From Thermomicrobiales bacterium (lineage in GTDB: Bacteria > Chloroflexota > Chloroflexia > Thermomicrobiales > UBA6265): a DNA stretch of 15,157 nt. Below, piece by piece: positions 1-7,469 of this stretch. Below the pieces are notes generated by a model, which was not told where the DNA came from, did no database searches, and saw only the letters and a list, made by a program, of their open reading frames with translations. Within the stretch, counting starts at the first letter, position 1, and the number at the start of each line of letters is the position of its first letter. Position numbers and translations under genes: made by a program. The DNA is taken from NCBI GenBank assembly GCA_041390825.1, contig JAWKPF010000057.1, positions 1 through 15,157 on the forward strand. The letters run 5' to 3'.

Positions 1-1
1 C

Positions 2-331
2 GATGCGGCCAAGATCGACGGGGCTTCTACGGTCAAGATACTTTGGCAAATCGTGGTTCCCAACATCAAGCCCGCGATAGCCGTGGTGACCATTCTCTCG
101 TTTCTGGGCGCCTGGAACCAATACCTCTGGCCATTGCTCATCCTGAACGATTTCGAAGCCAAGACGCTCTCGACCGGCATGCAGTTCTTTACGAACAATG
201 TCGAGTCAGCACAAATGTGGGGACCGATGATGGTCACCGCTGCTGTGGCAATTATTCCCCCCTTCATCGTCTACCTGGTTGCGCAGAAACAGATCATCGA
301 GACGTTCGTGAACTCGGGCATGAAGGGGTAG
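2..331 (+). CDS. Carbohydrate ABC transporter permease, MalG/UgpE type (3' part only)
   Basis: This is the C-terminal end of an inner-membrane permease of a binding-protein-dependent sugar ABC importer; the 5' part lies outside the window. The reading frame is open from base 2. It begins inside the cytoplasmic EAA loop that contacts the ATPase: DAAKIDGAS followed by IVVPNIKP matches the family pattern EAAxxDGA...I.LP...P. Two hydrophobic spans follow, around AIAVVTILSFLGAWNQYLWP and MVTAAVAIIPPFIVYLVAQ. The tail ending in NSGMKG resembles the usual GAVKG-type end of MalG-like permeases. The substrate cannot be read from this fragment. The adjacent convergent sugar-acid dehydratase suggests a sugar or sugar acid, which is inference. 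The gene ends 28 bases before the stop of the convergent dehydratase gene. Confidence 0.93.
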   Translation, partial: DAAKIDGASTVKILWQIVVPNIKPAIAVVTILSFLGAWNQYLWPLLILNDFEAKTLSTGMQFFTNNVESAQMWGPMMVTAAVAIIPPFIVYLVAQKQIIETFVNSGMKG

Positions 332-359
332 CATCAGCGTCGGCTGGCGCGACTTTTTC

Positions 360-1499
360 CTACCAGTTCGTGAACGAGCCGTCCAGACGGTGAAGATGGG
401 GGATCTCAGTCAGCTGGAATGGATGCGCCAGCGCGGCCTCACGGTCGAACTCGATGCCGAGTCCCGGACGGTCCGGCGGGAGGAGGTGGCCGTTTTCCCA
501 CGGAATCTGCACAGGGACAACGTCGGTCAACATGGTGCCGGGCATGCGCGGCTGCTCCTGAACCGCGAAGTTCGAGGTGGCCAAATTCAGTTGCAAACAG
601 GCGGCCGACGACACGGGCCCGAGCGGGTTGTGGACTGCCAGCGGGATGTAATGGGTTTCGCACCAACCCGCGATCTTGCGTGACTCGGTGAACCCGCCGG
701 CAAGGCAGAGATCGATGCGGGCGAAATCGATCAGGTCTTCCTCGATGATCTGACGGAACTGCCATTTGGAGGTGAATTGCTCTCCGGCAGCAATGGGCAC
801 ATTCGTGCCCGCGCGGACCGCGCGCAGGGCCTGCATGCTCTCGGCGCGCACCGGGTCTTCGATGAAGAACGGCCGGAACTGCTCCAGTTCGTTGCACAGA
901 TAGACCGAGTCACGCTGATCGAGCCGTGTATGGATATCGAAGGTGATTTCGATCTCGTCTCCAACCGCGTCGCGTACGGCTGCGAACTGCTCAATCGCCG
1001 TCTTCATGGCGTCGCGCGGCTCGTGCACATCACCGTCCGACGGGAGTCCAAAGCGCACGAACTTCCAGCCGACCTCGCAGGTTTCCAGGCACGACTCGAC
1101 CAGCGCGGAGGTGCTGGGATCGTGGGAGCCGTTGTGCGGATAGGCGATCACCTTGTCCCGCACGAGGCCGCCCAGCAGTTCGTAGACTGGCACATTCAGG
1201 GCTTTCCCTTTGATGTCCCAGAGCGCAATATCGATTGCCGACAGTGCTGCCGCTACCGCGCCCTCAGCGGGGAAGAATCCGCCACGCGAGAGCGTCTGCC
1301 ACAGGTGTTCGATGCGAAACGGATCCTGGCCGATCAGCAACGGTTTGAAATGCTCGATCGTGCCGGTGACGGCCAGCTCGCGGCCAGTCAGGCCCGATTC
1401 GCCGACGCCTGAGATGCCTTCGTCGGTGTCGATGACCACGAACAGGAAGTTCCGAAAGCCGCCCCACACGGGAAAGCAGGTGACATCGGTGATGCGCAT
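360..1499 (-). CDS. Enolase-superfamily sugar-acid dehydratase, D-galactonate dehydratase-like
   Basis: This 379-residue mandelate racemase/muconate lactonizing enzyme family protein probably dehydrates an aldonic acid to a 2-keto-3-deoxy acid in the cytoplasm. Metal ligands can be read as D188 (TFDIHTR), E214 (FIEDPV) and E240 (AAGEQF). H190 and H290 (AVHNPLGPVSSAA) are candidate acid/base residues. The spacing D, +2 H, +26 E, +26 E, +50 H is the same as in E. coli DgoD (D183, H185, E209, E235, H285, recalled from the literature). LIGQDP, the ALWDIKGK block and QEQ near residue 316 also match that subgroup. The length is normal. The ATG has an AGAGGA about 10 bases upstream. It lies 26 bases downstream of the ltrA-like gene on the same strand and converges with the sugar ABC permease. 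Galactonate specificity is not proven; gluconate-type or mannonate-type substrates remain possible. Confidence 0.9.
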   Translation of the reverse strand: MRITDVTCFPVWGGFRNFLFVVIDTDEGISGVGESGLTGRELAVTGTIEHFKPLLIGQDPFRIEHLWQTLSRGGFFPAEGAVAAALSAIDIALWDIKGKALNVPVYELLGGLVRDKVIAYPHNGSHDPSTSALVESCLETCEVGWKFVRFGLPSDGDVHEPRDAMKTAIEQFAAVRDAVGDEIEITFDIHTRLDQRDSVYLCNELEQFRPFFIEDPVRAESMQALRAVRAGTNVPIAAGEQFTSKWQFRQIIEEDLIDFARIDLCLAGGFTESRKIAGWCETHYIPLAVHNPLGPVSSAACLQLNLATSNFAVQEQPRMPGTMLTDVVPVQIPWENGHLLPPDRPGLGIEFDREAALAHPFQLTEIPHLHRLDGSFTNW

Positions 1500-1525
1500 A
1501 TTGGGCCAGTCCTCTTCGTTTGCAA

Positions 1526-2683
1526 TCAGTGCGTTGCTGCTTCAGGGTGTTCATGTCCCGCCTCGCGGAAAATCGCGAGGAGGATGAGGATGATCGCCAT
1601 CCACACGGGCGCGTATGGGAGCCAGGCCGATCCCACCACGAGCAACGCCGCGACCGGAGTCGCCAGCCGGCGAAGGGAGGTCCGGGCTTCGGTAAGATCG
1701 TGGAAACCCCAGAGACTGAGCAAGAAGATGGCGAGGGGGACTGCCATCGCGAGATGGGATTGTGTGCGGGTCAATTCGGAATGGTCGGTCGCGTAGTCGA
1801 TGCACACCGCAATGCCCGCCCCGGTTGCCGCGATCGCGCCCCAAAGAAGGGCGTGCCCATATCCCCAGACGAACGTCTTGCGCAATCGTGTAAGGATGTC
1901 GGGCGCGTTGTAGTCGAAGTAGACCCACCACATCATGTAAAGGGAGGCGATGGCGCCCACCGCGATGGCGGCGCGCTCGCCGTCGAATGTGCGCGTGTCG
2001 ACGACCGCCTGGATCGCGAGCGATGCCGACAGGACCGCTTCGCCAAGGACGATGATGGTGAACAGACCGTAGCGCTCGATGATGTGATGCGGATGCCAGG
2101 TGGTGGGCGCCGACCGTTCTGCCCAGATAGGAACGATGAGCTCGAGAATTGCCAGGACGATCAAGACTGGCCAGGAGAACGAGTCCCGCACGAATCCGAA
2201 CCAAACCCATCCGATTTGCACCAGCGTGATGCCAATGGCGTAGCGCAGCGCGGTGGATCTGCGTTCGAGGTCGGAACGGGCAACACGTAACCACTGCCCA
2301 ACGAGAGCAAGACGCATGATGACGTAACCGGCGATGCAGATCCGGAAGTCCTGCTCCGAGAACGCTCTGGGGATCCCGGCCGCGAGGACCAGCGCGCCGG
2401 TCATCTGGATCAGCACCATGATCCGATAGGGGATATCGTCGACATCGTAGGCGCTTGCAAACCAGGTGAAGTTCAGCCAGGCGAGCCAGATGGCGAAGAA
2501 GATCGGAAGAAAGCTCAGGATTCCGTGACGAATGTGGTTTTCGGAAATGTCGTGGTGAAGAGCTGATGCGGCGAAGTTGACGGCGACGACAAAGACCAGA
2601 TCGAAGAAGAGCTCCAGCGGCGTCGATACCCGGTGCGCTTCCGAAGGCGAGCGCGGCGCCATCCTCTTGATCCACCTGCTCAT
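1526..2683 (-). CDS. ltrA: Low temperature requirement protein A (LtrA) family membrane protein
   Basis: This polytopic membrane protein of 385 residues belongs to the LtrA family, named after a Listeria gene needed for growth in the cold; its biochemical role is unknown. Family signatures are TPLELFFDLVFVVAVN (residues 21-36), HHDISENH (43-50), a long charged segment with WLRVARSDLERRS (131-143), and ERYGLFTIIVLGEAVLS (203-219). About ten hydrophobic spans can be seen, with a short basic N-terminus. I chose the ATG at 2683 because AGGAGG lies 11 bases upstream and the family homology begins just after it. The frame is open further upstream, but that part is Arg/Pro-rich and unlike the family. 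The gene is divergent from the hydroxyacid dehydrogenase gene and is followed closely by the dehydratase gene. Confidence 0.9.
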   Translation of the reverse strand: MSRWIKRMAPRSPSEAHRVSTPLELFFDLVFVVAVNFAASALHHDISENHIRHGILSFLPIFFAIWLAWLNFTWFASAYDVDDIPYRIMVLIQMTGALVLAAGIPRAFSEQDFRICIAGYVIMRLALVGQWLRVARSDLERRSTALRYAIGITLVQIGWVWFGFVRDSFSWPVLIVLAILELIVPIWAERSAPTTWHPHHIIERYGLFTIIVLGEAVLSASLAIQAVVDTRTFDGERAAIAVGAIASLYMMWWVYFDYNAPDILTRLRKTFVWGYGHALLWGAIAATGAGIAVCIDYATDHSELTRTQSHLAMAVPLAIFLLSLWGFHDLTEARTSLRRLATPVAALLVVGSAWLPYAPVWMAIILILLAIFREAGHEHPEAATH

Positions 2684-2862
2684 GCGGCGGCGGCCCTCCT
2701 GATTCCTGTGTGTTGGGCGTCGTCGAGCGTTCCACGGTCCCGCACGTTGCTCACGATCACAGGGAAGCATATCCGGTTCCGGGCGACGGTTGGTTCGCTG
2801 GTATGCTCCCGATATTGGTGCTTCAACCGTTCGCACTCTGTATGAAGGACAAAGGACCGCGC
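2684..2862. promoter_or_regulatory. Divergent intergenic region between ltrA-like and dehydrogenase genes
   Basis: These 179 bases separate two divergently transcribed genes and must contain both promoters unless one gene is transcribed from elsewhere. The ltrA-side ribosome binding site (AGGAGG on the minus strand) is at 2695-2700. The dehydrogenase-side site (AAAGGA) is at 2851-2856. Weak -10-like hexamers occur, such as TATGCT and GATATT near 2802-2818, but I could not pair any with a convincing -35 at normal spacing, so no specific promoter is called. Confidence 0.4.
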
Positions 2863-3813
2863 ATGAAATTGGTCATCGCCACCGAAGAGGGCGACGCGTA
2901 TTTTGGGTTGCTGGACGCGATCTCCAATCTCGAGATCGTCCGGGTCGGATCCAGGGATGAGTTGCTGCAGGAGATCGGCGACGCCGATGTGCTCTATGGC
3001 CGTCCCGATGCTGAGGTGCTGGCGGCAGCGAAGCAGCTCAGGCTGGTCCAGTCGCAGAGCGCGGGTGTCGATTTCCTGATGAACTTTCCTGAGCTGGTCG
3101 AAAGCGACGTCGTCCTCTCGAACACGCGTGGCGCGCACGCGCCGTCGATTGCCGAGCACGCGTTCGCGCTGTTGCTGGCCTTGACCCGCAAGATACCGGC
3201 TTCGCTCGACTATCAGCACAAGCACCAGTGGCGGTGGGACGGTTCGTATCGTGAGCCTCGCGAGATCATGGGCAGCACGATCGGCATTCTGGGCTACGGG
3301 CAAATCGGGCGGGCAATCGCGCAGCGCGCTTCCGGCTTCGAGGTCGAGATGCTTGCGGTCGACGTGCATCCGGGAGGCGGCGATCGCTTTGTCGATGCTG
3401 TCTGGCCGGTGGACAAGCTGCACGACATGCTGGCCATGTCCGACATTCTGATGGTGGCAGCGCCACTGACCCGGGAGACGCATCACATGTTGGGCGCCAA
3501 GGAATTTGCCGCCATGCCGAAGAACTCGATCGTGATTGCCGTTTCCCGCGGGGGAATCATCGACGAACCTGCTCTGGCGGAGGCGTTGGCGTCGGGGCAC
3601 GTGTGGGGCGCTGGACTCGATGTGAATGAGGTGGAACCGGTTCCGGCAGACAGTCCATTCTGGGACATGCCGAATGTGGTGATGAGTCACCATCTCGCCG
3701 GCTCGTCCTGGCAAAAGGAACGCCGCTGCGTCGAGATTCTGGTGGAAAACGTGCGCCGCTTGCAGGACGGGGTCGAACTGATCAACGTGGTGGACAAGCG
3801 GGCCGGGTATTAG
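2863..3813 (+). CDS. D-isomer-specific 2-hydroxyacid dehydrogenase
   Basis: This 316-residue NAD(P)-dependent cytoplasmic oxidoreductase interconverts a 2-oxoacid and a D-2-hydroxyacid. The nucleotide-binding motif GYGQIG is at residues 144-149. The catalytic triad of the family is present: R229 in SRGGIIDEPAL, E258 in DVNEVEP and H277 in SHHLAG. VQSQSAGVD (62-70) and SIAEHAFALLLALTR (95-109) are the usual catalytic-domain blocks. The usual T-P-H is S-H-H here. I chose the ATG at 2863 because AAAGGA ends 6 bases upstream and the protein then starts MKLVIAT, as family members do. Another ATG 21 bases upstream and a long frame extension are less likely. The asparaginase gene follows 35 bases downstream, probably in one operon. 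The substrate is unknown; glyoxylate/hydroxypyruvate reductase-like activity is a guess. Confidence 0.92.
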   Translation: MKLVIATEEGDAYFGLLDAISNLEIVRVGSRDELLQEIGDADVLYGRPDAEVLAAAKQLRLVQSQSAGVDFLMNFPELVESDVVLSNTRGAHAPSIAEHAFALLLALTRKIPASLDYQHKHQWRWDGSYREPREIMGSTIGILGYGQIGRAIAQRASGFEVEMLAVDVHPGGGDRFVDAVWPVDKLHDMLAMSDILMVAAPLTRETHHMLGAKEFAAMPKNSIVIAVSRGGIIDEPALAEALASGHVWGAGLDVNEVEPVPADSPFWDMPNVVMSHHLAGSSWQKERRCVEILVENVRRLQDGVELINVVDKRAGY

Positions 3814-3848
3814 GGCGAATCGAGAAACGATCGACGGGGGGACAGCCG

Positions 3849-4901
3849 GTGGAACGCACGAATTCGTTGCGCGTCCGCTATACGCGGGGCGACGCAATCG
3901 AGAGTGAGCACGAGGCGGCTATTGCGGTGGCGGACAGCCAGGGGAGGCTGGTGGCTGCCGCGGGAGATCCTGATCTCTTCGCCTATTTTCGGTCGTCCGC
4001 GAAACCGTTCCAGGCGATTCCGCTCGTCGAGAGCGGCGCGGCGGACGCGTTCGGATTCACCGCATCTGAACTGGCATTCTGTTGCTCGTCGCACTATGGC
4101 GAAGCCGGTCAACAACAGTCTGTCGTGACAATGCTCGAGAAGGTTGGAGCGGAGCCGGGGCTGCTGCAGTGCGGCGCGGCTCCACCGCTCGACGGGGCGG
4201 AGCTCGCGCGTTTGTCGCTTGGCCTCGTCGACGCGACCCCACTACAGAACTGTTGCTCTGGCAAGCACGCGGGCATGTTGGCGACCTGCCTGTATCTCGG
4301 CTACCCGACCGAATCGTATCTGTCGCCGGAGCACCCGCTCCAACGGCAAATCCTCGAAATCGTGGCAGACGCGATGCAGGTCGATCCTGCTGCGGTGTCC
4401 TTGGCCGTGGACGGATGCAGTGTCCCGACGTTTGGCGCTCGATTGACCGACTTCGCGCGGGCCTACGCAGCGCTCGCGGCTCCGGCGCAATCGCCTTCTG
4501 CCCGGATGCGAACGCACGAATCCGCGATCGCTCGACTGCTTGGAGCGATGGCTGCGTATCCGGAGAATATTGCCGGTCCTGGTTCGATCGACACCGAGTT
4601 GATGCGCCTGTCGAACGGATCCGTCGTTGCGAAGATCGGGGCAGAAGGTCTCCTCTGCCTGGCCGTTCCTGCGCATGAGCTCGGGATCGCGATTCGCATA
4701 TACGATGGGTCGTACCGGGGCTTGAATGTGCTGGCCGTATCGGTGCTGGAGCAACTCGGCCTGGTCGAGCCGACCGTGTTAGCGGCGATGAGATCGGAGT
4801 TGGTCCAGCCGGTGACCAATGCGAACGGCTGGACCGTCGGAGAGGTGCGAACGAACCTCGTGTTGGAACGCGCGGCCGTGGCGGACGCGATCAGCGCCTG
4901 A
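3849..4901 (+). CDS. L-asparaginase, Rhizobium etli AnsA type (PF06089)
   Basis: This 350-residue enzyme hydrolyses asparagine to aspartate and ammonia. It belongs to the zinc-containing Rhizobium etli type family, unrelated to the E. coli type I/II enzymes. The two Ser-Lys pairs described for that family are visible: S49-x-x-K52 in RSSAKPFQ, and S80/S81 in CCSSH with K262 in VAKIGAEG. Candidate zinc ligands are C136 and K139 in NCCSGKHAGM, and C190 in VDGCSVPTFG. The positions sit within about one residue of those I recall for the R. etli enzyme ReAV. The start is GTG at 3849, with a G-rich Shine-Dalgarno-like stretch (GGGGGGA) about 7 bases upstream. No signal peptide is visible, so it should be cytoplasmic. 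It is probably co-transcribed with the preceding dehydrogenase. Confidence 0.93.
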   Translation: MERTNSLRVRYTRGDAIESEHEAAIAVADSQGRLVAAAGDPDLFAYFRSSAKPFQAIPLVESGAADAFGFTASELAFCCSSHYGEAGQQQSVVTMLEKVGAEPGLLQCGAAPPLDGAELARLSLGLVDATPLQNCCSGKHAGMLATCLYLGYPTESYLSPEHPLQRQILEIVADAMQVDPAAVSLAVDGCSVPTFGARLTDFARAYAALAAPAQSPSARMRTHESAIARLLGAMAAYPENIAGPGSIDTELMRLSNGSVVAKIGAEGLLCLAVPAHELGIAIRIYDGSYRGLNVLAVSVLEQLGLVEPTVLAAMRSELVQPVTNANGWTVGEVRTNLVLERAAVADAISA

Positions 4902-4930
4902 CTCGACCACGGCGGCAGGCTGGTCGCCTG

Positions 4931-5989
4931 CTAGCTCCTGGACGGTTGCGGCGCTGGCGCCCACGTGTCGACACGCTCGGCCGCGATGCGGAGCGCCATC
5001 GTCAGTTCGTCCTCGCCTGGCATGGACGGCCATGATCGAATCATTCCCTGATTGGCAGGCGATCCCGGACTGCGTGTGGAGTGGACGTTGCCGACGATTG
5101 CCGTCTCACCGCTCGGGCGAATGACCACGGCAACGGTGCGAACGGCATCGCCCGACTGCCAGATCATCGAGCTCACGGAGCTGCCCTGACCGCGGTCGAT
5201 GCGGGTGTCGGTCTTGACTGGCCAACCGGCAGCCACACGGGTGATCGCGCTGCCGACCGTTTTCTCGTTGCCGGCAAGTTTGTTCGCGTCGATCCGCTCG
5301 ACCTTCCGCACTGCCTGCTCGCCTCCGCTGCCAAAACCCATGCGCAAGCTCGAGCCATCGGGAAGTCCGGTCAACTCGGCGATCCGATTGCGCACCCGCG
5401 TGTTCTTCATTCCCCACCAGCCGACCGCGATGAACGCCACTTGCACGATGACGATGATGGCGGTGAGCCAGGGAACGCCGCTGCGGTACATCTGCGACCA
5501 GTCGCCGGAGATGTTCAACAGCAAGTCCATGGCCGGGTAGAAGACCAGCGCGTTGATACCGGAGATGAAGACGAACTGCAACAGCAGCTCGTTCCAGGGA
5601 GCGCGCAACGGCGGCTTCTTGAGGAAGACCACTGCCAACGCGATCACGATCAGCACCAGATTGACGAATGTTCCGGCGAACGCGATCAGCGTCTGTTGCA
5701 CATCCGAGAAACCGGTGGGGTTGTACGAGACATACCCGGAGAAGAAGTAGAAGCCGAAATCGAGCACCTGGCCGCCCATTGCCCAAATGGCAGCGGCGTG
5801 GCCAAGCTCATGCAACGCGACGGAAACCGGAAGCAAGATGAAGAATGCGGCCTGACCGAGCATCGACCGGTCGTATGGTGTGAAGTCGTTGTCGAAGATT
5901 GCTTTCCGGCGCGGGATGAACTGAAAAAGAAAACGAACGCCGACAAAGATGTAGAAGAGCGAAAGCAGCCCGAAACCGCCCAGGGGCAT
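4931..5989 (-). CDS. M50-type (site-2 protease-like) membrane metallopeptidase
   Basis: This 352-residue integral membrane protein resembles M50 intramembrane zinc proteases. HELGH is at residues 60-64 within a hydrophobic segment. A later hydrophobic segment, NALVFYPAMDLL (146-157), can supply the third ligand, D155, in place of the usual N..P...DG motif. About five hydrophobic spans occupy residues 5-194. Residues 200-352 look soluble, mixed alpha/beta and without an obvious PDZ domain. The ATG at 5989 has AAGGA 10 bases upstream. The frame extends further upstream but overlaps the MFS gene and lacks hydrophobic or family-like sequence. It lies 46 bases downstream of the MFS gene on the same strand. 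Membrane-embedded zinc protease is a confident class call; the substrate is unknown. Confidence 0.82.
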   Translation of the reverse strand: MPLGGFGLLSLFYIFVGVRFLFQFIPRRKAIFDNDFTPYDRSMLGQAAFFILLPVSVALHELGHAAAIWAMGGQVLDFGFYFFSGYVSYNPTGFSDVQQTLIAFAGTFVNLVLIVIALAVVFLKKPPLRAPWNELLLQFVFISGINALVFYPAMDLLLNISGDWSQMYRSGVPWLTAIIVIVQVAFIAVGWWGMKNTRVRNRIAELTGLPDGSSLRMGFGSGGEQAVRKVERIDANKLAGNEKTVGSAITRVAAGWPVKTDTRIDRGQGSSVSSMIWQSGDAVRTVAVVIRPSGETAIVGNVHSTRSPGSPANQGMIRSWPSMPGEDELTMALRIAAERVDTWAPAPQPSRS

Positions 5990-6035
5990 CGAAGTCGAAT
6001 CCTTTTGGGCGCCTGAGGGCGCTCGATGGGCGGCG

Positions 6036-7325
6036 TCAGGAACGCGCGCGAACCAGGCTCCGCGTTCGGATCTGCAGGCGCTGAGCCAGCCAGATTGCGC
6101 TGAGCGTGGTGATGATACCGCCCAACAGGATCGAGATGGATGTGTTGGTCGCGTTGGCAACCGCTCCCGCCAGCAACGCGCCCAACGGCGCGACCCCAGT
6201 CGAGACCATGATGTAGACGCTCATCACTCGGCCGCGCAGCTCGTCCGGCGCGGTGGATTGGACAACGGTATTGGCCATAGCCATGGTGGACGTGAGCCCA
6301 AAGCCAACTACCGCGCTGATGACCATGGCGAGGATCAGCTTGGGCGCAATCTCGGTCGCGAGCCCGAGCGTAATCTCCCCAAGACCGAGCACCAGCCCGG
6401 TGGCAAGCATGCGCTCGACGCTTGCTCCCTTGCTCCGAAACGCGAGCGCAAGGGCGCCCACCAACGCTCCCACACCAAGCGACGACATGAGCAACCCGAA
6501 GCCACCCGGCCCAGTGTCGATCTCTTGCTTGGCGAGCAAGGGCATCCAGACGTTGAAATTGATTCCGAAAACGCCGACCAATCCGGCAAAGACGACCAGG
6601 TAGCCAATGACGGGTGTGGCGCGGACGTAAGCCAGCCCATCGCGCAGTGACTCCAACGGGTTGCGCCTGCGCACTGCCTGAGCGACTGGCGAGACGTGCA
6701 TCATCAGCAGGCTACCGATCACCGCCAGGTAGCTGAGCGCGTCGATGAAGAAGCAGATGGCGACTCCGAACGCCCCCAGGACGAGTCCGGCGAGCGCCGG
6801 TCCCACCAACCGCCCCATGTTGAAAAGCGTGGAGTTGAGCGCGATGGCGTTCGGCAAATCGGCCTTGTCGCCCACCATCTCAGAAACGAACGCTTGCCGC
6901 GCCGGCATGTCGAACGAGTTGTTGATCCCCACGATGAGCGCCAGCAGATAGACGTGCCAAAGATCGATATGGTCGCTCCAGATCAGAATGGCAAGCGTCA
7001 GTGAGCAGAGCGCGGCGATCGACTGGGTGACGACGAGTAGACCGCGTTTCGGGACCCGGTCGGCCAGCACTCCGGCGAACAGTCCGAAGACCAGCGTCGG
7101 CGCGAACTGGAGCACGTTGACCAGCGCAAGATCGATAGCGGAGGTGGTGAGCGAAAGCACCAGCCAGGACATTGCCAGGCTTTGCATCCAGGTTCCGGTG
7201 ACGGAGACCGCCTGGCCGAAGAAGTAAAGGCGGTAGTTGCGATGCTTGAGAGCGCTGAAGCCGTTCGGTAGCGTGAGGTTGCGGAGTGAGAATCTGGCGA
7301 CGCGGTTGTTGGGTTGCGGTCGCAT
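6036..7325 (-). CDS. MFS transporter, EntS/MFS_3-like exporter
   Basis: This 429-residue protein has twelve probable membrane spans and belongs to the major facilitator superfamily. It resembles the branch that includes the enterobactin exporter EntS and many uncharacterised drug exporters. The opening block ALKHRNYRLYFFGQAVSVTG (residues 25-44) and MQSLAMSWLVL (47-57) are typical of this branch. Motif A appears as LADRVPKRG (87-95), and NAIALNSTLFNMGRLVGPALAG follows in the mid N-terminal half, as is usual. The second half has the repeat-like GRVMSVY block. The ATG at 7325 is the only reasonable start, though its ribosome binding site is weak. The gene is preceded by a 144-base gap containing an inverted repeat (7362-7383) that could be regulatory. 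The transported compound cannot be inferred. Confidence 0.92.
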   Translation of the reverse strand: MRPQPNNRVARFSLRNLTLPNGFSALKHRNYRLYFFGQAVSVTGTWMQSLAMSWLVLSLTTSAIDLALVNVLQFAPTLVFGLFAGVLADRVPKRGLLVVTQSIAALCSLTLAILIWSDHIDLWHVYLLALIVGINNSFDMPARQAFVSEMVGDKADLPNAIALNSTLFNMGRLVGPALAGLVLGAFGVAICFFIDALSYLAVIGSLLMMHVSPVAQAVRRRNPLESLRDGLAYVRATPVIGYLVVFAGLVGVFGINFNVWMPLLAKQEIDTGPGGFGLLMSSLGVGALVGALALAFRSKGASVERMLATGLVLGLGEITLGLATEIAPKLILAMVISAVVGFGLTSTMAMANTVVQSTAPDELRGRVMSVYIMVSTGVAPLGALLAGAVANATNTSISILLGGIITTLSAIWLAQRLQIRTRSLVRARS

Positions 7326-7361
7326 CGGCGCAGACCAATCATGGATAGGGATTCCTGGGAG

Positions 7362-7383
7362 GAACCGGGCTACGGAGCGGTTC
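7362..7383. repeat. Inverted repeat GAACCG-N10-CGGTTC upstream of the MFS gene
   Basis: A perfect 6-base inverted repeat with a 10-base spacer lies 36 bases before the MFS start codon, within the 144-base gap that follows the duplicated zincin-like gene. It could be an operator for the exporter gene or a small transcript hairpin. No T-run follows it on the minus strand, so it is not a standard intrinsic terminator for the upstream gene. Such short repeats also arise by chance in GC-rich DNA. Confidence 0.3.
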
Positions 7384-7469
7384 TCATTCTCTCATGGGTT
7401 GTGTCGGAGGCTCGATTCGATATGCCGAAGCATAGTGTGTATCGGAAAGCGATCTGGAGCGAATCTGGG

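Noticed and set aside
339..358. Possible terminator after the ABC permease (GTCG/CGAC stem followed by TTTTT)
   Set aside because: The stem is only 4 base pairs; the T-run alone is not enough to call an intrinsic terminator.
1520..2290. A 256-codon open frame on + opposite the ltrA-like gene
   Set aside because: Asp/Arg/Gly-rich with no hydrophobic core or motif; the opposite strand codes for a clear LtrA membrane protein.
2684..3897. A 405-codon open frame on the minus strand across the dehydrogenase gene
   Set aside because: It is the antisense shadow of a well-supported dehydrogenase gene; His/Arg/Asp-rich composition is typical of shadows in GC-rich DNA.
4915..4931. Hairpin GCAGGC-TGGTC-GCCTGC between the convergent asparaginase and M50 genes
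   Set aside because: Perfect 6-base stem in a suitable place, but no T-run on either strand, so terminator function is unsupported.
5081..6016. A 311-codon open frame on + opposite the M50 gene
   Set aside because: It is the shadow of a multi-span membrane protease carrying HELGH; the composition is charged and repetitive.
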